The notes beneath the pieces were generated by a model. The model searched no databases and was not told where the DNA came from. It worked only from the letters and a program-made list of their open reading frames with translations. Below are positions 24,390-35,439 of a stretch of 64,000 nucleotides of DNA, piece by piece. Location of the stretch: NCBI GenBank assembly GCA_963457665.1, contig OY735206.1, positions 54,952,484 to 55,016,483 of the forward strand, read 5' to 3'. The stretch is from Thysanoteuthis rhombus. Its lineage: Eukaryota; Mollusca; Cephalopoda; Oegopsida; Thysanoteuthidae. The position numbers were made by a program, and so were the translations under genes. Position 1 is the stretch's first letter. Each line of letters opens with the position of its first letter.

Positions 24390-25167
24390 GAATTAGAAGA
24401 ATCTGCTCTACTAATAGTGAACTTAACAGACACAAACATAACCTAAAAAAGCGACTAGAATACCCAGAGATGAAACCCTTACACTGTCCCACAATAACAA
24501 ACCCAACCGCATACCCCTTATAACAACCTTCAACAACACACTCTCACCCTTAGCACACATCATCAATAATAGATGAAACATTCTCACGATCAAAACAGAT
24601 CTAAGAGAAACATTCACAGACCCATGTGTCATCTCCTACCGCAGACCCCAAAACATCAGAGACATGATTAGTGGCAATAATATCGTTAACAATAAAGTCG
24701 TACACAAAAATACACCTAGAACAATTAAATTCTGCACACCTTGCAACATAAGAAACAGTTTATGTTGCAACCACCTCAAGTACACCAACACATTCACAAG
24801 CACTACCACAAAAGAGAGTTACCACGTATATCACAATAGCAACTGCCGCAGTAAGAACATTATATACCTTCTAGAGTGCAATAGGTGTAAGTTATAGTAC
24901 ATAGGCAAGTCTGAGTGGCAATTTAATATTAGACTCAACAATTATAGACATAGGATCAAGTCAAAAAATAATCGTAGCCCACTTCCCGTAGAATTACACT
25001 TTCGAACACCTGACCACAATTTTGCCACTGACGCTAGCCTTACCATCATAGAAAAATAGAAAAAACTAATCCAATTGACATAACTAAAGTTCTAGAGAAA
25101 CACGAAGACATGTGGATTAACAAACTTAAAACCCTATATCCTAATGGATTAAACACTAAACTGAACA

Positions 25168-25170
<3 letters not shown>
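24390..25170 (+). mobile_element. Penelope-like element fossil with GIY-YIG endonuclease
   Basis: Pieces in order are NRHKHNLKKRLEYPE, TDPCVISYRRPQNIRDMISG, a Cys-rich FCTPCNIRNSLCCNHL, then KNIIYLLECNRCKL, YIGKSEWQFNIRLNNYRH, LPVELHFRTPDHNF and a terminal WINKLKTLYPNGLN. IIYLLEC...YIG...R...HR is the GIY-YIG core with its conserved arginine, and the Cys pairs ahead of it are the usual linker knuckle. It is broken, and 5' truncated before the catalytic RT core. The coding end runs directly into a TA/TG microsatellite. It belongs to a different lineage from the fossil at 15.3-16.3 kb and is better preserved. Confidence 0.75.

Positions 25171-25229
<59 letters not shown>
25168..25229. repeat. 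(TA)n(TG)n microsatellite
   Basis: TA tract followed by TG, at the 3' edge of the Penelope-like fossil. Confidence 0.95.
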
Positions 25230-25430
25230 ATTCTATGGTCAAAGCTACATCAGCGTGACGTGTACTTGATTAGTCACGTAATTCACAACTTGTGGTCTCT
25301 TTATTACGTGATTTGTGACGTGTATATACTTGGACACTTGATCGGCTAATAGCAGTGTCCCCATTAATCTGAACAGCGTTTTGTTTTTTAAAAACTGTGT
25401 GGAAATGTTTTAAAGGCTGCAAAAAACTTT
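25230..25430 (+). repeat. Dispersed repeat R5, copy 1
   Basis: Contains TGGTCAAAGCTACATCAGCG, several (T)GACGTGTA words, a CAGTGTCCCCATTAATC word and AACAGCGTTTTG...GCTGCAAAA. The first part recurs at 26660-26830 and the last part at 28095-28255. The class is unknown. Confidence 0.55.
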
Positions 25431-25548
25431 GCTCCCTGATACCGACCAATCTAGCACATTGCTTAATCTGCGAAAAAGAGATGAAACCTTTAGTGACTGA
25501 AACACAATCTTCCAGTCTAGTGATAATGAGTAGAATGATACGATACTA

Positions 25549-26520
25549 ATCATCATCATCTTCATCATCATCATCAGCAGCAGTCTTTTAGCGTCCGTCG
25601 TTCGGCATAGACCTGACCTATGATACTCCATACCTCTCTATCATGGGCATCGCGGAGCCAATACATTGTAAAGTTGTGTAGTTTGTTATGCAATCTTATA
25701 TTTTGCTGGTCCCACTTCCACACCTGATCTCTGGGGATCCATCTCGTGAGTTGTGGTGTCCATCGGTTATCTGACATTCATACAATATGACCATCGCCAT
25801 TTAAGTTTTCTAATGGTTTCTATGATATCACGGACTCCAGTCTTTTTGCTCATATATCGTGATGATTTGTGATCTCCCCATATAGTACTGCGTATGATTG
25901 TCTCGTGTGCACGTTGCATGGTTATCGGTTCATGGGTCAATCTTTTGGTTAGCTTCCATGTTTCTGCTCTATAAGTGACTATAGGGGGTTCATTGGTTAT
26001 AAACCATTCTTTTTAGGAGAAGTATGATTTTCTGGTTCTTGAAAATCGAGCTTGCTCGATCGAAAACTTGCCCAGCCAGTGCGATTCTTCGCCTTATTTC
26101 TCCTTCTGATGACTTCATGGAGACTTTCTGTCTTAGGTAGATTTCATCGGTTGTAAACCATTCTTTTTAGGACAAACGGAATTTTTCTTGTTCTTAAAGA
26201 TTGAACTTGCTTTACTCGGAGGTTTTCAACCCAGTGTGATTATTGGCTTGATTTTTTTTGAGATCCGTTGTCAAAGGTAAATTTAGTGGTCTACTCTCTC
26301 AAGGTCTGAATTTTCGATCCTGATCGTTGTGCCTTTGTCCCCAACATATTTGTTGTACATGACCTTTGTTTTACTATAGTTCACGAGAAGACCAACTTTT
26401 TTGCTCTCTTCGTTCAGTTCGTCCAGCATCATTTGCGAGATCATAAACTTTTTTGGCAAAAAACACGATGTCGTCTGGTCAGCAATCTGAAGTTACTTCG
26501 AAATTTGCCGTCAATTCTCA
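25549..26520 (-). mobile_element. RTE LINE 3' portion, ~970 bp, with an internal duplication
   Basis: The minus strand carries, from its 5' side, ADDIVFFAKKVYDLAND (the catalytic motif C region of the reverse transcriptase), TKVMYNKYVGDKGTTIRIEN, a YLRQKVSMKSSEGEI stretch, the YRAETW...LTKRLTHEP region, and a SDNRWTPQLTRWIPRD end. A CAT-rich tail lies at 25549-25578. Frames are broken by several indels. The segment at 25991-26147 recurs, diverged, at 26148-26300. It is the longest main-family RTE copy in the window and is 5' truncated within the RT domain. Confidence 0.85.
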
Positions 26521-26659
26521 TTCCTTTATTCATTTTTATTTTTCATTTTTTTTTGATTGGTAGATTTTGTCCATCCGAACAAAAGGCGAGATTTCTTTTT
26601 TCAAATCGTTTGGGTTGAACAAGAAGCCAAGTTTCTTTACTTTGTAGCGAATTCTCACT

Positions 26660-26830
26660 TGATGTTTTATATATGTGCTACATAGTCAAAACCACATAAG
26701 CATAACTTATACTTGAGTATTCATGTGACTTCTGACGTGTATTTACTTGGTCAAGAGATTTACAACATATTTACTTGTACACATGATTGACGATGTACAG
26801 TGTCCCCATTCAATCATGTTATGTCACTGA
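26660..26830 (+). repeat. Dispersed repeat R5, copy 2
   Basis: Shares GTCAAA.C.ACAT.AGC, (A/G)TGACTTCTGACGTGTAT, ACTTGGTCAAG and ACAGTGTCCCCATTCAATC with 25230-25360. It is more AT-rich and diverged. Confidence 0.5.
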
Positions 26831-26904
26831 ATATCAGATCACGCCAGTCATAACTTCTCTTTGGTTAAGCGAAGTTGATAAATACAATACACTTAGAATT
26901 TATA

Positions 26905-27410
26905 CGAAAACTTGCCAGCCAAGGGGATTCTTCAATTGATTTCTCTTCCTTTTGAGGATTTAATGGAGGTTCATTGTCCCAGGCAGATGTAGTTCGTGGT
27001 GTACTTTTCTAAAAAATCCCATTAAACTTGAAAAGAAGGATCTTCACCCAAATTGCTCTCCAGGCATTCACCTATGGAACTGAAACATGGAACCTTATCG
27101 AAAAATGGGCTTTCAAACCAAGAACTATGCAAGGTGCACAGGAGAGGATCATGATTAGCATTAAATGGAGACATCAAAACAATGCACAGTATATTCGAGA
27201 AAATCATAGAATCCATCATAAAACTCGACTAGGAGTTGGCAAGCCATGCTGTCAAGAATGTAAGACAGCCGCTGGACTACACAACATGGATCCGCAGAGA
27301 CCGGTTTAGGAGATTCGAGCGACACTCGCAGTAGAGAGATCTGGCGTATCACGGGGAAGGTCCATGTCCAACAGTGGACGATAAGAGGATGATGATGATG
27401 CTGATGATGG
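26905..27410 (+). mobile_element. RTE LINE 3' end with inverted 5' part (twin-priming shape)
   Basis: From about 27012 to 27410 the plus strand encodes IFTQIALQAFTYGTETWN, KPRTMQGAQERIMISI, and a degraded VSRGRSMSNSGR trailer frame, ending in a GATGATGATG tail at 27391-27415. Just upstream, 26905-27008 is the same element in opposite orientation (minus-strand YICLGQ, SIKSSK, and IPLAGK pieces). Those residues normally lie immediately before the plus-strand part. About a dozen codons are lost at the junction. Confidence 0.75.
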
Positions 27411-27589
27411 AGAAATATACTTCTTTCCTTAGTTGAATATCTAATACGTATCTTTTCTCTCAACGTTAAGCTAATTTCTGGAAGTTGGCAAAAGTCCTAC
27501 AGTGATGACTAGCAAATAAGTATCATAGGCTAATATTTGTAATTTTGAGGCCTTGTACCAGGCTGAAGAGTGCTTAGTGATCATTTGCA

Positions 27590-28045
27590 TATTCATTCAC
27601 TATTTTAATCAGTATCTCACTCAGAACTGCTCCGCTAATGACTCCACTTACTCACTCACTGGGGCACTCAGAGTCTGACTCATTTTTTATTCTCCCGCTC
27701 ACTCGCCGACATACTTTCTTCCCTCAAACACTCACACGTCACATACTTGACGTACATACCCAATCACCTGTATGATACCTCTTCCTCCCTCTCTTTTCTT
27801 CTTACATTCTCTTCAACGTTCACTCACCTTTTTTCGTTCATTGATATACTCATTGATTGTCCCGTTTTCCCGCCCAGTAACTCAATTATCAGCTCATTCA
27901 GATCAACTTCTCACCTTCCTGAGAATAACGCAGCTACTCTCCCCGTCATTCACACTATCACTCACTCAACTGATCCATCACTTCATTACCTACCTAGATA
28001 ATAACTCACTTCACTCACTCACTCACACTCAAGAAACCTCTCTCT
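27590..28045. repeat. Degenerate (ACTC)-rich low-complexity tract
   Basis: Same texture as 23640-24125: CACTCACTCA, TTCACTCA and CCTCTTCCTCC words. Open frames at 27747-28098 are artefacts of composition. Confidence 0.75.
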
Positions 28046-28094
28046 CTCTCTCCAAGTTACCTTGGGCTTTTTTCTTTCTCATCACCTTCTTCTC

Positions 28095-28255
28095 ATAGGT
28101 TTGGTCTTGAGCGCTCGCATTGAATTAACGCGGTCATCAATCCAAACAGTGTTCTGTTTTCTTTTAAAAAAATTTGTACATTTCAGATGCTGCAAAAGGT
28201 TCTGCTTCCGGAGATCAATCAGCGGTATAAATTGTTTGACACCCTCAGCGCCAAC
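28095..28255 (+). repeat. Dispersed repeat R5, 3' part only
   Basis: ATCAATCCAAACAGTGTTCTG, the TTTTAAAAA run, and GCTGCAAAAGGTTCTGC...ATCAATCAGC match 25360-25460 of copy 1. The first part of the repeat is absent. Confidence 0.5.
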
Positions 28256-28259
28256 GCTT

Positions 28260-30770
28260 TCTTGCTTGCGTATGTAGACCATCAATAGATAAATGGGAAA
28301 TCCCTAAAGACTGCATAGTATAATTAGGAAGTTGGTATTAGTGTCAGCAGTGTGTAGAAAACAAAATGGAGACCTGACACGAATTCTAAAAGGGGGAATC
28401 CGTTTCGAACTTGTATGGTAAAGTACTTAATTAGGATCAGTCGATATTTGACGTGATGTATTGTACAGAACAGGATGTTTCAACTTAAAAAAAAAATCTT
28501 CTCTGAAGCAGCCGCTCTTATTTGGGTATATTTTTAAAGTAATCGCCCCCATTTCTTTACGAAACTAAAATGACATTTCACTTGAATTATTCATTCAATT
28601 TGACCCTTAAGTTTGGAGCTTTAGAACAAGCTCTTCAATGTTTGGATTAAAATTTGGAGTTGGAGTCTTATATCTCATCGTATGCATATAACAATTCTAC
28701 TCTCTTTTGTCAATTTTGAATCAAATATGAATTTAGGAAGCACATCAGTAATTCATTCATTTTAGACCATATGTTTGAATAGAGCTGTTTAGTTAAATTT
28801 GATAGTCTCAATTGAGAAGATTAGAGGTGTCTCAAACATACATTTTTGCATTCACCGTTGCAATTTTAGTTTTATAGGTTCATCTTGAATGTTTTCACTG
28901 ATAGAAAGAAAAATCTATGAGACAAACCATCGCCCCCTTCACGTATACTTTTGCCCCATTTGGGGAGATATCTCCTCCGTTGAGAATTATTGATGAAGGG
29001 AAAAAAACAATTAGCAGTCGGAATATGAAGACAAAGTAATGCGCACTTCTATTTCCCTTGTTAAACAGTTAGATGGAGAATGCTGCCAAATAAGTCAGAG
29101 TTGTAATTCAACCAAAGTACAAGTAAATGACTCACCGGAGCAAAATACATGCCCAAAAACAGACTATCTAAAATAATTAGACTTTTGTTTCAGGTATCCA
29201 ATTGTTGGGTTTATTGGTTTATCACGCTGTCGTTTTAAGAAAATATATAGTTTTAAGAATTCGTCACTGATTCTAACTGAGTATTTGATTATCTGCCTTT
29301 CAATTAGTTTTCTCAGAATGCACCTGGTTTATGAGAGAAGAGGTTGGAAGACAGAAGAAAATGAGAGGTTTGGGAAAAGAGAGAGAAAGAGTGAGATGTA
29401 GAGAAAAAGAAGGTTTGTTTTTGATATTGAAATGCATTCCCCTCAACAACATGCAAGAATATAACAAGTGACCTAAGGCAAAGTGCTATCTTTTTGCCAC
29501 TTTGCATTATTAAAACCTGTTATGTTGATAGTGTTTCATAAAAATTATATTAAAAAAACTACGCTGTGTTTGCCAAATGCAGCTATTTCACCATTGATCA
29601 CAGCATGGTGATGTATTGCGTAAATGCATGTTTAGTTATGGAACCAAAATGTAATGGACCTACTCCGTTCAATATGTGCATAGAGCAGGTTCTATTAAAA
29701 GAATTCGATGTGATTCGGACAGACTGTGACGAGAACGGAGAACGACGGAATACAGAGCGCAACAAAAAATAGTTGAATTTGAAACCAGGAACGAAAAGTC
29801 CGAACAGTTCAAGATGAGAAAAGGAAAGATGAGAATGCTGAAAATTACATATGAATGGGTGCCTGGTCTCCATTGCACAGTTTTGGCAACAAAGAGAGCA
29901 CCATCTCACATGCACATGCACTTATGAAAACAACCCAGGGTTATATTATAAACGAAGACCGATTTATTTCATTTGACATACTGGTCGTACCGTACGCTCA
30001 TACTTGCAAATATTAGCGGGCGACTTCTTCAAATATATTGTTCCCCCCTACTTTCTTCCTCGTCCCCTTAGCTACAGGTCATTAATCCTAACTAGAACAT
30101 GTTTGGCTGAGGGCCAGTTGAAACGCACCGGGGGCTTCCCCCAGGGGTGCCTTGCCTCTTTGAATCTATATCTTGACTTCCCCGAACCGGCCAGTCACAT
30201 TCCTAACTTTATTGGCCGAATTTACACATGTGGCCGAATTTTTCCGTTAGGATTAAATTGATTCCGTACACCTGAATGACATACAAAACGTGTCTCTGCA
30301 TAACCACATAAGTCCCTCTTCTGACAGACACTGTGATCTTTCTGTTGGCTGTCAATGCTAATTATCGTATGTGCGTGTGCGATAGCACTCAATCCTTCCT
30401 TAAATAGCCCTCTGGCTTTGACCTCTTAAATGAGTACACACACACGCATGTAAACATACATACACACACACATAAACATATGTGTACTGAAACAAACTAC
30501 TATCGACTTGCAATTCTATCAGAGTCAAGTGACAACCCTGTCGTAGTTGTCTAATAGAAGGACACGATCTAAATCTCCTTGGAACTTTTAGGAGGTGAAT
30601 GGAACATTATTAAATGGAAATTATGTATTATAATGATTATATCTGCATCAACTTATGGACGCGTTTCTGTGCTGACAGCCTTAGGCTAAAGCAGAAAATT
30701 AGCATACACTGGGAACTATGAGCGTTCAAACATGTACACTAATGATATCAGCAAAAACCAGACACTGCTC
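28260..30770. other. Repeat-poor unrecognised block
   Basis: Few simple repeats, no transposon motif and no supported exon. A 68-codon frame at 29566-29772 (+), overlapped by a 107-codon frame on the opposite strand, has cysteines but no recognisable domain. CA-rich words appear near 30435-30470. Confidence 0.45.
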
Positions 30771-30772
30771 TG

Positions 30773-30775
<3 letters not shown>

Positions 30776-30820
<45 letters not shown>

Positions 30821-31375
30821 GTTAGTGTCTGCCGTTAGACATAAACCTTACCAAAGATTCACCAGGTCTCTTTATCATAGGCATTGCAGAGCCAGTACTT
30901 TCTGAAATTATCTAGCTCGAACTATCATCTCTGTCGGCTACCGCCTTGCACCTGATCTTTTGGGATCTAAATTGGGAGTTGTGATGTCCAGCAGCAGTTT
31001 GACATCATGGCAAATTGACCAGCCTCTTGCCTTTTAAGTTTTTTGTGGATTCTATGATATCTCAGACCACTGTCTTTCCTTTAATATACTGTGCTATCTT
31101 ATAATCTCTCAATGTGAGGCTGAGCATGATTTTCTCCTGAACATGCAGCGTGGTTCTCAGTTGGAGGGTCGATCTTTTAGTTAAGTTCCATGTTTCATAT
31201 CCATGTGTTGTACACCTTGCTTTTTAGGACGAGAATGATTTTCTTGTTCTTGAAAGTCGAACTTGTTCCATCGAAAGCTGTTCAACCCAGTGCGATTTTT
31301 TGCTTTATTTCTTCTTCTGATGACTCCATGGAGATTTTCTGTTCTCGGTAGATGTGGTGGTCTACAAACCGACTA
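30776..31375 (-). mobile_element. RTE LINE 3' portion, ~600 bp, with a pure CAT tail
   Basis: An uninterrupted CAT tract (30778-30820, ATG on the element strand) is the 3' tail. Landmarks are CTGCCGTTAGACATAAACC, GGCATTGCAGAGCC, TCTATGATATCTCAGACC, CATGCAGCGTGGTTCTC and CTTGTTCTTGAAAGTCGAAC, in the same order as in the 25.5-26.5 kb copy but without its duplication. It is 5' truncated near 31375 with no flanking duplication recognised. Codons are broken throughout. Confidence 0.85.
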
Positions 31376-31379
31376 TCCA

Positions 31380-32820
31380 GTCACAGCAAAAAGATTGAAT
31401 CTGATAGGCAAATGAGGACTTACCAGATTGGGGATATAACCGTGCAAGGAGACAAGACTAAATATACCCAAACCTTACGAATCAAGTTTTGAATATGAAG
31501 ATTAGAATGGTGTTCATAATGATAAGTGCTCTTGGAACAGGGCTTTATTAACATCAAAATATAGATTTGATTTGTTACAAATTTGAGGAAGGTTTTGAAC
31601 TGCGCTGACCACAATGTTGCTGAGGTCTACAAGGATACTGTGAATGGATTTGAGGAGATGAACACCAGCTATCTGGCGTGGATCTGGAATGTTTTTTTCC
31701 TGATGTGTTGATTGTACACTATACATGGACTCAAACACAAAATAACCATACTGATAACTGTAGTAGAATCACAGGTACCAAACCTTTGAGTCTGATGGAA
31801 CCACAATACACCAATCATGATAATCACTTTCCCAGCCATCAGAGATATGGGATTAGATTGCAATAAACTTATAACTCGCTGAGCAAGTGAAACAAATAAT
31901 GAAAAGAAGGTGGTCCTCTGACCTACAACAAAAGGAAATTAGCCATGATGAATATCTCAAGTCAAGAGAATCCCCTTCGGTCTTTGTCAGGTATAAAATC
32001 AAAGAAAAAATGCAAACCTTTTCTCTCCGCTCTGTGTGGTAACAAAAGCAATGTTTGAAAACAACGATTTCACTCTCAGGACTTTTTGTTTAATGCATCA
32101 GAGCAAAAGTCTGTAATTCACCACCGATTTTATACATGGGAGAAAAAGAGAGTGTTATCCTGATAGAAGAGATTCTATCCCCCAGACAGCACTTAGTAGG
32201 AACGGGATCAGGAGTAGGCCCTGATGGAGAATGGATCAGTTGGAACGTTATACTGACAACAATAAGGATCAAGAGACGAGATTCGATTGTCAGAACGAAC
32301 AACGGATGTTAATGAATATGCTCAAAGTGATAGTGAAGGATACATCTCTATTTAATGACGTACCTGTAAAATGACTAGACTTTCTGGAACTCCGTAAGCA
32401 GGTTTCTCTGACTGCGTGAAAAACACTGATGTTTGTAAAATGTTTACCCGAAATCAACAACTCTTCTCAGACGGTGCGTTTTATTGAAATTATTTCAAAT
32501 AGCTTTTCGTCAAGTAGAAAACAATTTACGTCATCCAAAATGGCCGGAAGTATCAATTTTCTTGCTTGAAACTCTTCAGAAGATATTAACTGTTATTTAG
32601 GCCTTTGATTTTGCGTAGGATAAAAGAGCGGCAATAATGATTTACTGAGATGAATATAATTGGATTTTGGAAGTGAAGAAAGAAGCAGAAGCAGATAAAA
32701 ATACAATAAAAAAACTGAGAGTTTGATAAGAATATTTCAAATGAATATGAAACACAGGGACGGTTAAATGATATACGAGATTTTTGAGAGAGATTGAACA
32801 GGTGAAAAAAATATAAAATC
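31380..32820. other. Unrecognised sequence
   Basis: Neither strand shows recognisable domains. Open frames of 60-75 codons around 31420-31866 overlap on both strands. Confidence 0.45.
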
Positions 32821-32823
32821 TAC

Positions 32824-33135
32824 TCAACGTTTTTTCACGTGGCAAAACTTACGAGTTCTGTTCGAATGGTATCCAGGCATTTTGAATATGTCAATAATCG
32901 ATCGTGCGGCTTTGATGTAACTTGGCAAACTAAGAAGAGGGGACCTTACATCACATACTCGAACAGACGATCTCCTGTTGGTTCTCTCTGAGACGCCTTT
33001 GAGTGAACATGTGTGACCGTTGTATTCACAAGGACCGAAGTCTGACCGATCTTCAAGTCTCGTGCAGGGTTTTATAAATCTCGTATCAGTCAGGTCAGTC
33101 AATTTTTTTCTCAACTTAAGTCTCACCGATTCCAT
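32824..33135 (-). CDS. Uncharacterised 103-codon open frame (weak candidate)
   Basis: The frame is not low-complexity and not explained by any repeat recognised here. It is rich in R, S and K with five cysteines and has no signal peptide, membrane segment or known motif. No intron signals, polyadenylation site or neighbouring exon could be tied to it. Chance open frames of this length are expected in 64 kb, so it is recorded only as a candidate. Confidence 0.12.
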   Translation of the reverse strand: MESVRLKLRKKLTDLTDTRFIKPCTRLEDRSDFGPCEYNGHTCSLKGVSERTNRRSSVRVCDVRSPLLSLPSYIKAARSIIDIFKMPGYHSNRTRKFCHVKKR

Positions 33136-33139
33136 TTTT

Positions 33140-35430
33140 TTTATAGATAATAACTGTTTGATTGACTCTGAATATTCAACAGATAAAATAAATCATAATT
33201 TGTGGTTATTAATCTCCCTCTTTCAGATATTTCAAGATTCAGATGGTTCGAAAAGGTTACTTATTAAAATTGTATATTTTTAATTTTAAACGAATGGTGT
33301 TAATCTGGGTAAACTAATGTTCAAACGGGAATTAATTAAAGTCTAAGCATATTTGGTACCGTTAGGAAGCTTTTTCTAAGTAGAGTAATCTCCGTCTTGA
33401 CTCTCTCATAGTCTTTTGGATTAAAAAAAAGTATTGAGCATAAAACGTGAGAGGGCTCAAAAATTAAATTCACTGATTTTGGAGCAACTTCAACCAAGAT
33501 CTGCTGCATAAGCTCAGCTTACAGAAATCTAATCAAAGCTAACAGGCTCAAATTTGACACAAGTGATCTAAAAGACAATACCTTCCTTTGATCGATGATT
33601 CAATGACCAACTGGACTAATATTTGCTGATCTCGGTAGTTTCCGCAGAAGTTCTGCGTTGACCGATAATTTACCCACGCTTCTATTTACAGCTCAATGTT
33701 CGTATTTAACTTCTGACTCATCTTAACATAAAAGCATATTTGGAACCGTATGGGATACTGTTTATACACGATTGGCTTCTGTCCCGCCCACCTTAATTCT
33801 TTCCATTACATTTTCAAAGAATTTCAAGATTTTTCGAATGATTTTTTGTCGTTTTTATTGTTGCTGCTTCTGAGTATGTATCAAAAATAGATATTATAGA
33901 ATGTAAGACCCTTTAAAAGATTTATGCGATCGGAAAGAGCATTCTTTTCGTTTTGATACAAATATTGCGCTTTTATACAATTATGGTCTTCCATAGAAAT
34001 TCCTCTGACTATTGAAACACTCAAAAAATCCTATAGTTATTTATTTGTTCCAAATTTGATTATTTGCCTTTGTTACACTAGTATCACAGAATATCAGCAG
34101 TGATCTCCATTGAACGAATAAAATAAGAATTTTCAATAATCGATTTGAATAATTCCATGAAAAAAGAAAATCATGAGTTAAGATTTTTTCTCTTCACGAA
34201 TAATAATCATAAATTCCAACTCGATGTAACAAAAAAAAAAAAAATTCCCAATAAGAGGAATACTTTCACTTTATTTTCAATTTTTTTTTTTTGAATTCGT
34301 AAGTAACATTTTCTATAGAACAGCAATGAGTTTCTCTCTCAAAAAAGTAATGGAATTTATATTTTCACGTGTCTTTTGCACAGATGTTCAGATTATGCAT
34401 GATTACTCGTAAAAAAATTCACTAAATCATCAAATGACTTGAGAATGTGGTTTATAAGCAAGGGGGAAAATATTTAGGCAGTTGACAGCTTCAGTATACA
34501 AATAATGGTAATGTTTGTAATTGGAACCAAAATAATTTTCAAAAAATATCCAAAAGAGAAAATAGGCCTCTCAGAATTTGTCTAATCTTATATACATCAA
34601 TAAGTAGAAGATCATTTTCCATGATAATTAAATTTCATAATCTTTGCAGTAGCCTAATCATTAATAATTTGATGACATTTTTTTAAAGGACGAAATAAAA
34701 AGATTTCCGACGGATATTTAGACGAAAAGTGTACACCGTACTCAATTCAACAAACAAATAACAACTAACAACTTTCTGAACCAGACAAATTTTTTTTGCA
34801 TTAGTTTTTTACCAATTCAAAACAGGATGCAGAATCTGAATCTGAACGATACAATTGATAAATTTAACATTACATTAGTCGATATGTCAAAGATCCGTGA
34901 TAGTCCTTGAATAATATCGCTAAGTTAACAATTAAACAATAGTTATTAATATTCGACAAAAGGACAAATATATAAATGATCAATATTTTTGTTGAAAGCT
35001 GCGTCAAAAGAAATTGCAAAAGCTTTTATTTTGAGGAAAAAAAAGGCCTAAAACATAGGTAAATAGGTAAATTGAATTGTTCGAATGGTCATTCTTTTTG
35101 GTTGCCAAAAAATAGAATACACCGGTTTTTAGTCGATGGTCGAGTCACTTTAGCGACTACAGATCACAGTAGAAAAAAAACATCATCGGTAAATTTGAGG
35201 CTTGTATCTCCCATCCAACAAAATACATGGTTTACTTTAGAGGCATGAAACCCTTCCAAACAAAGAAATAATCAAGAAGAAGCCAAGGAAATTAATTTAA
35301 TACGAGTGTGCTTTTTTATACCAAACTGTTTTAGACTTTGACCAAACTCAGTGTATACAAAAGATAAAATATTCATTTGCAACATTAGACGAACATGTTA
35401 TAGACAAAACTGATTTTTACCAGAGTGATA
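33140..35430. other. Repeat-poor AT-rich block
   Basis: About 2.3 kb with no microsatellite longer than short A/T runs and no transposon motif. It may be unique sequence. Nothing positive is recognised. Confidence 0.45.
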
Positions 35431-35439
35431 TAGAAAAGA

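Noticed and set aside
30778-30820. Independent CAT microsatellite
   Set aside because: It is the 3' tail of the adjacent minus-strand RTE element.
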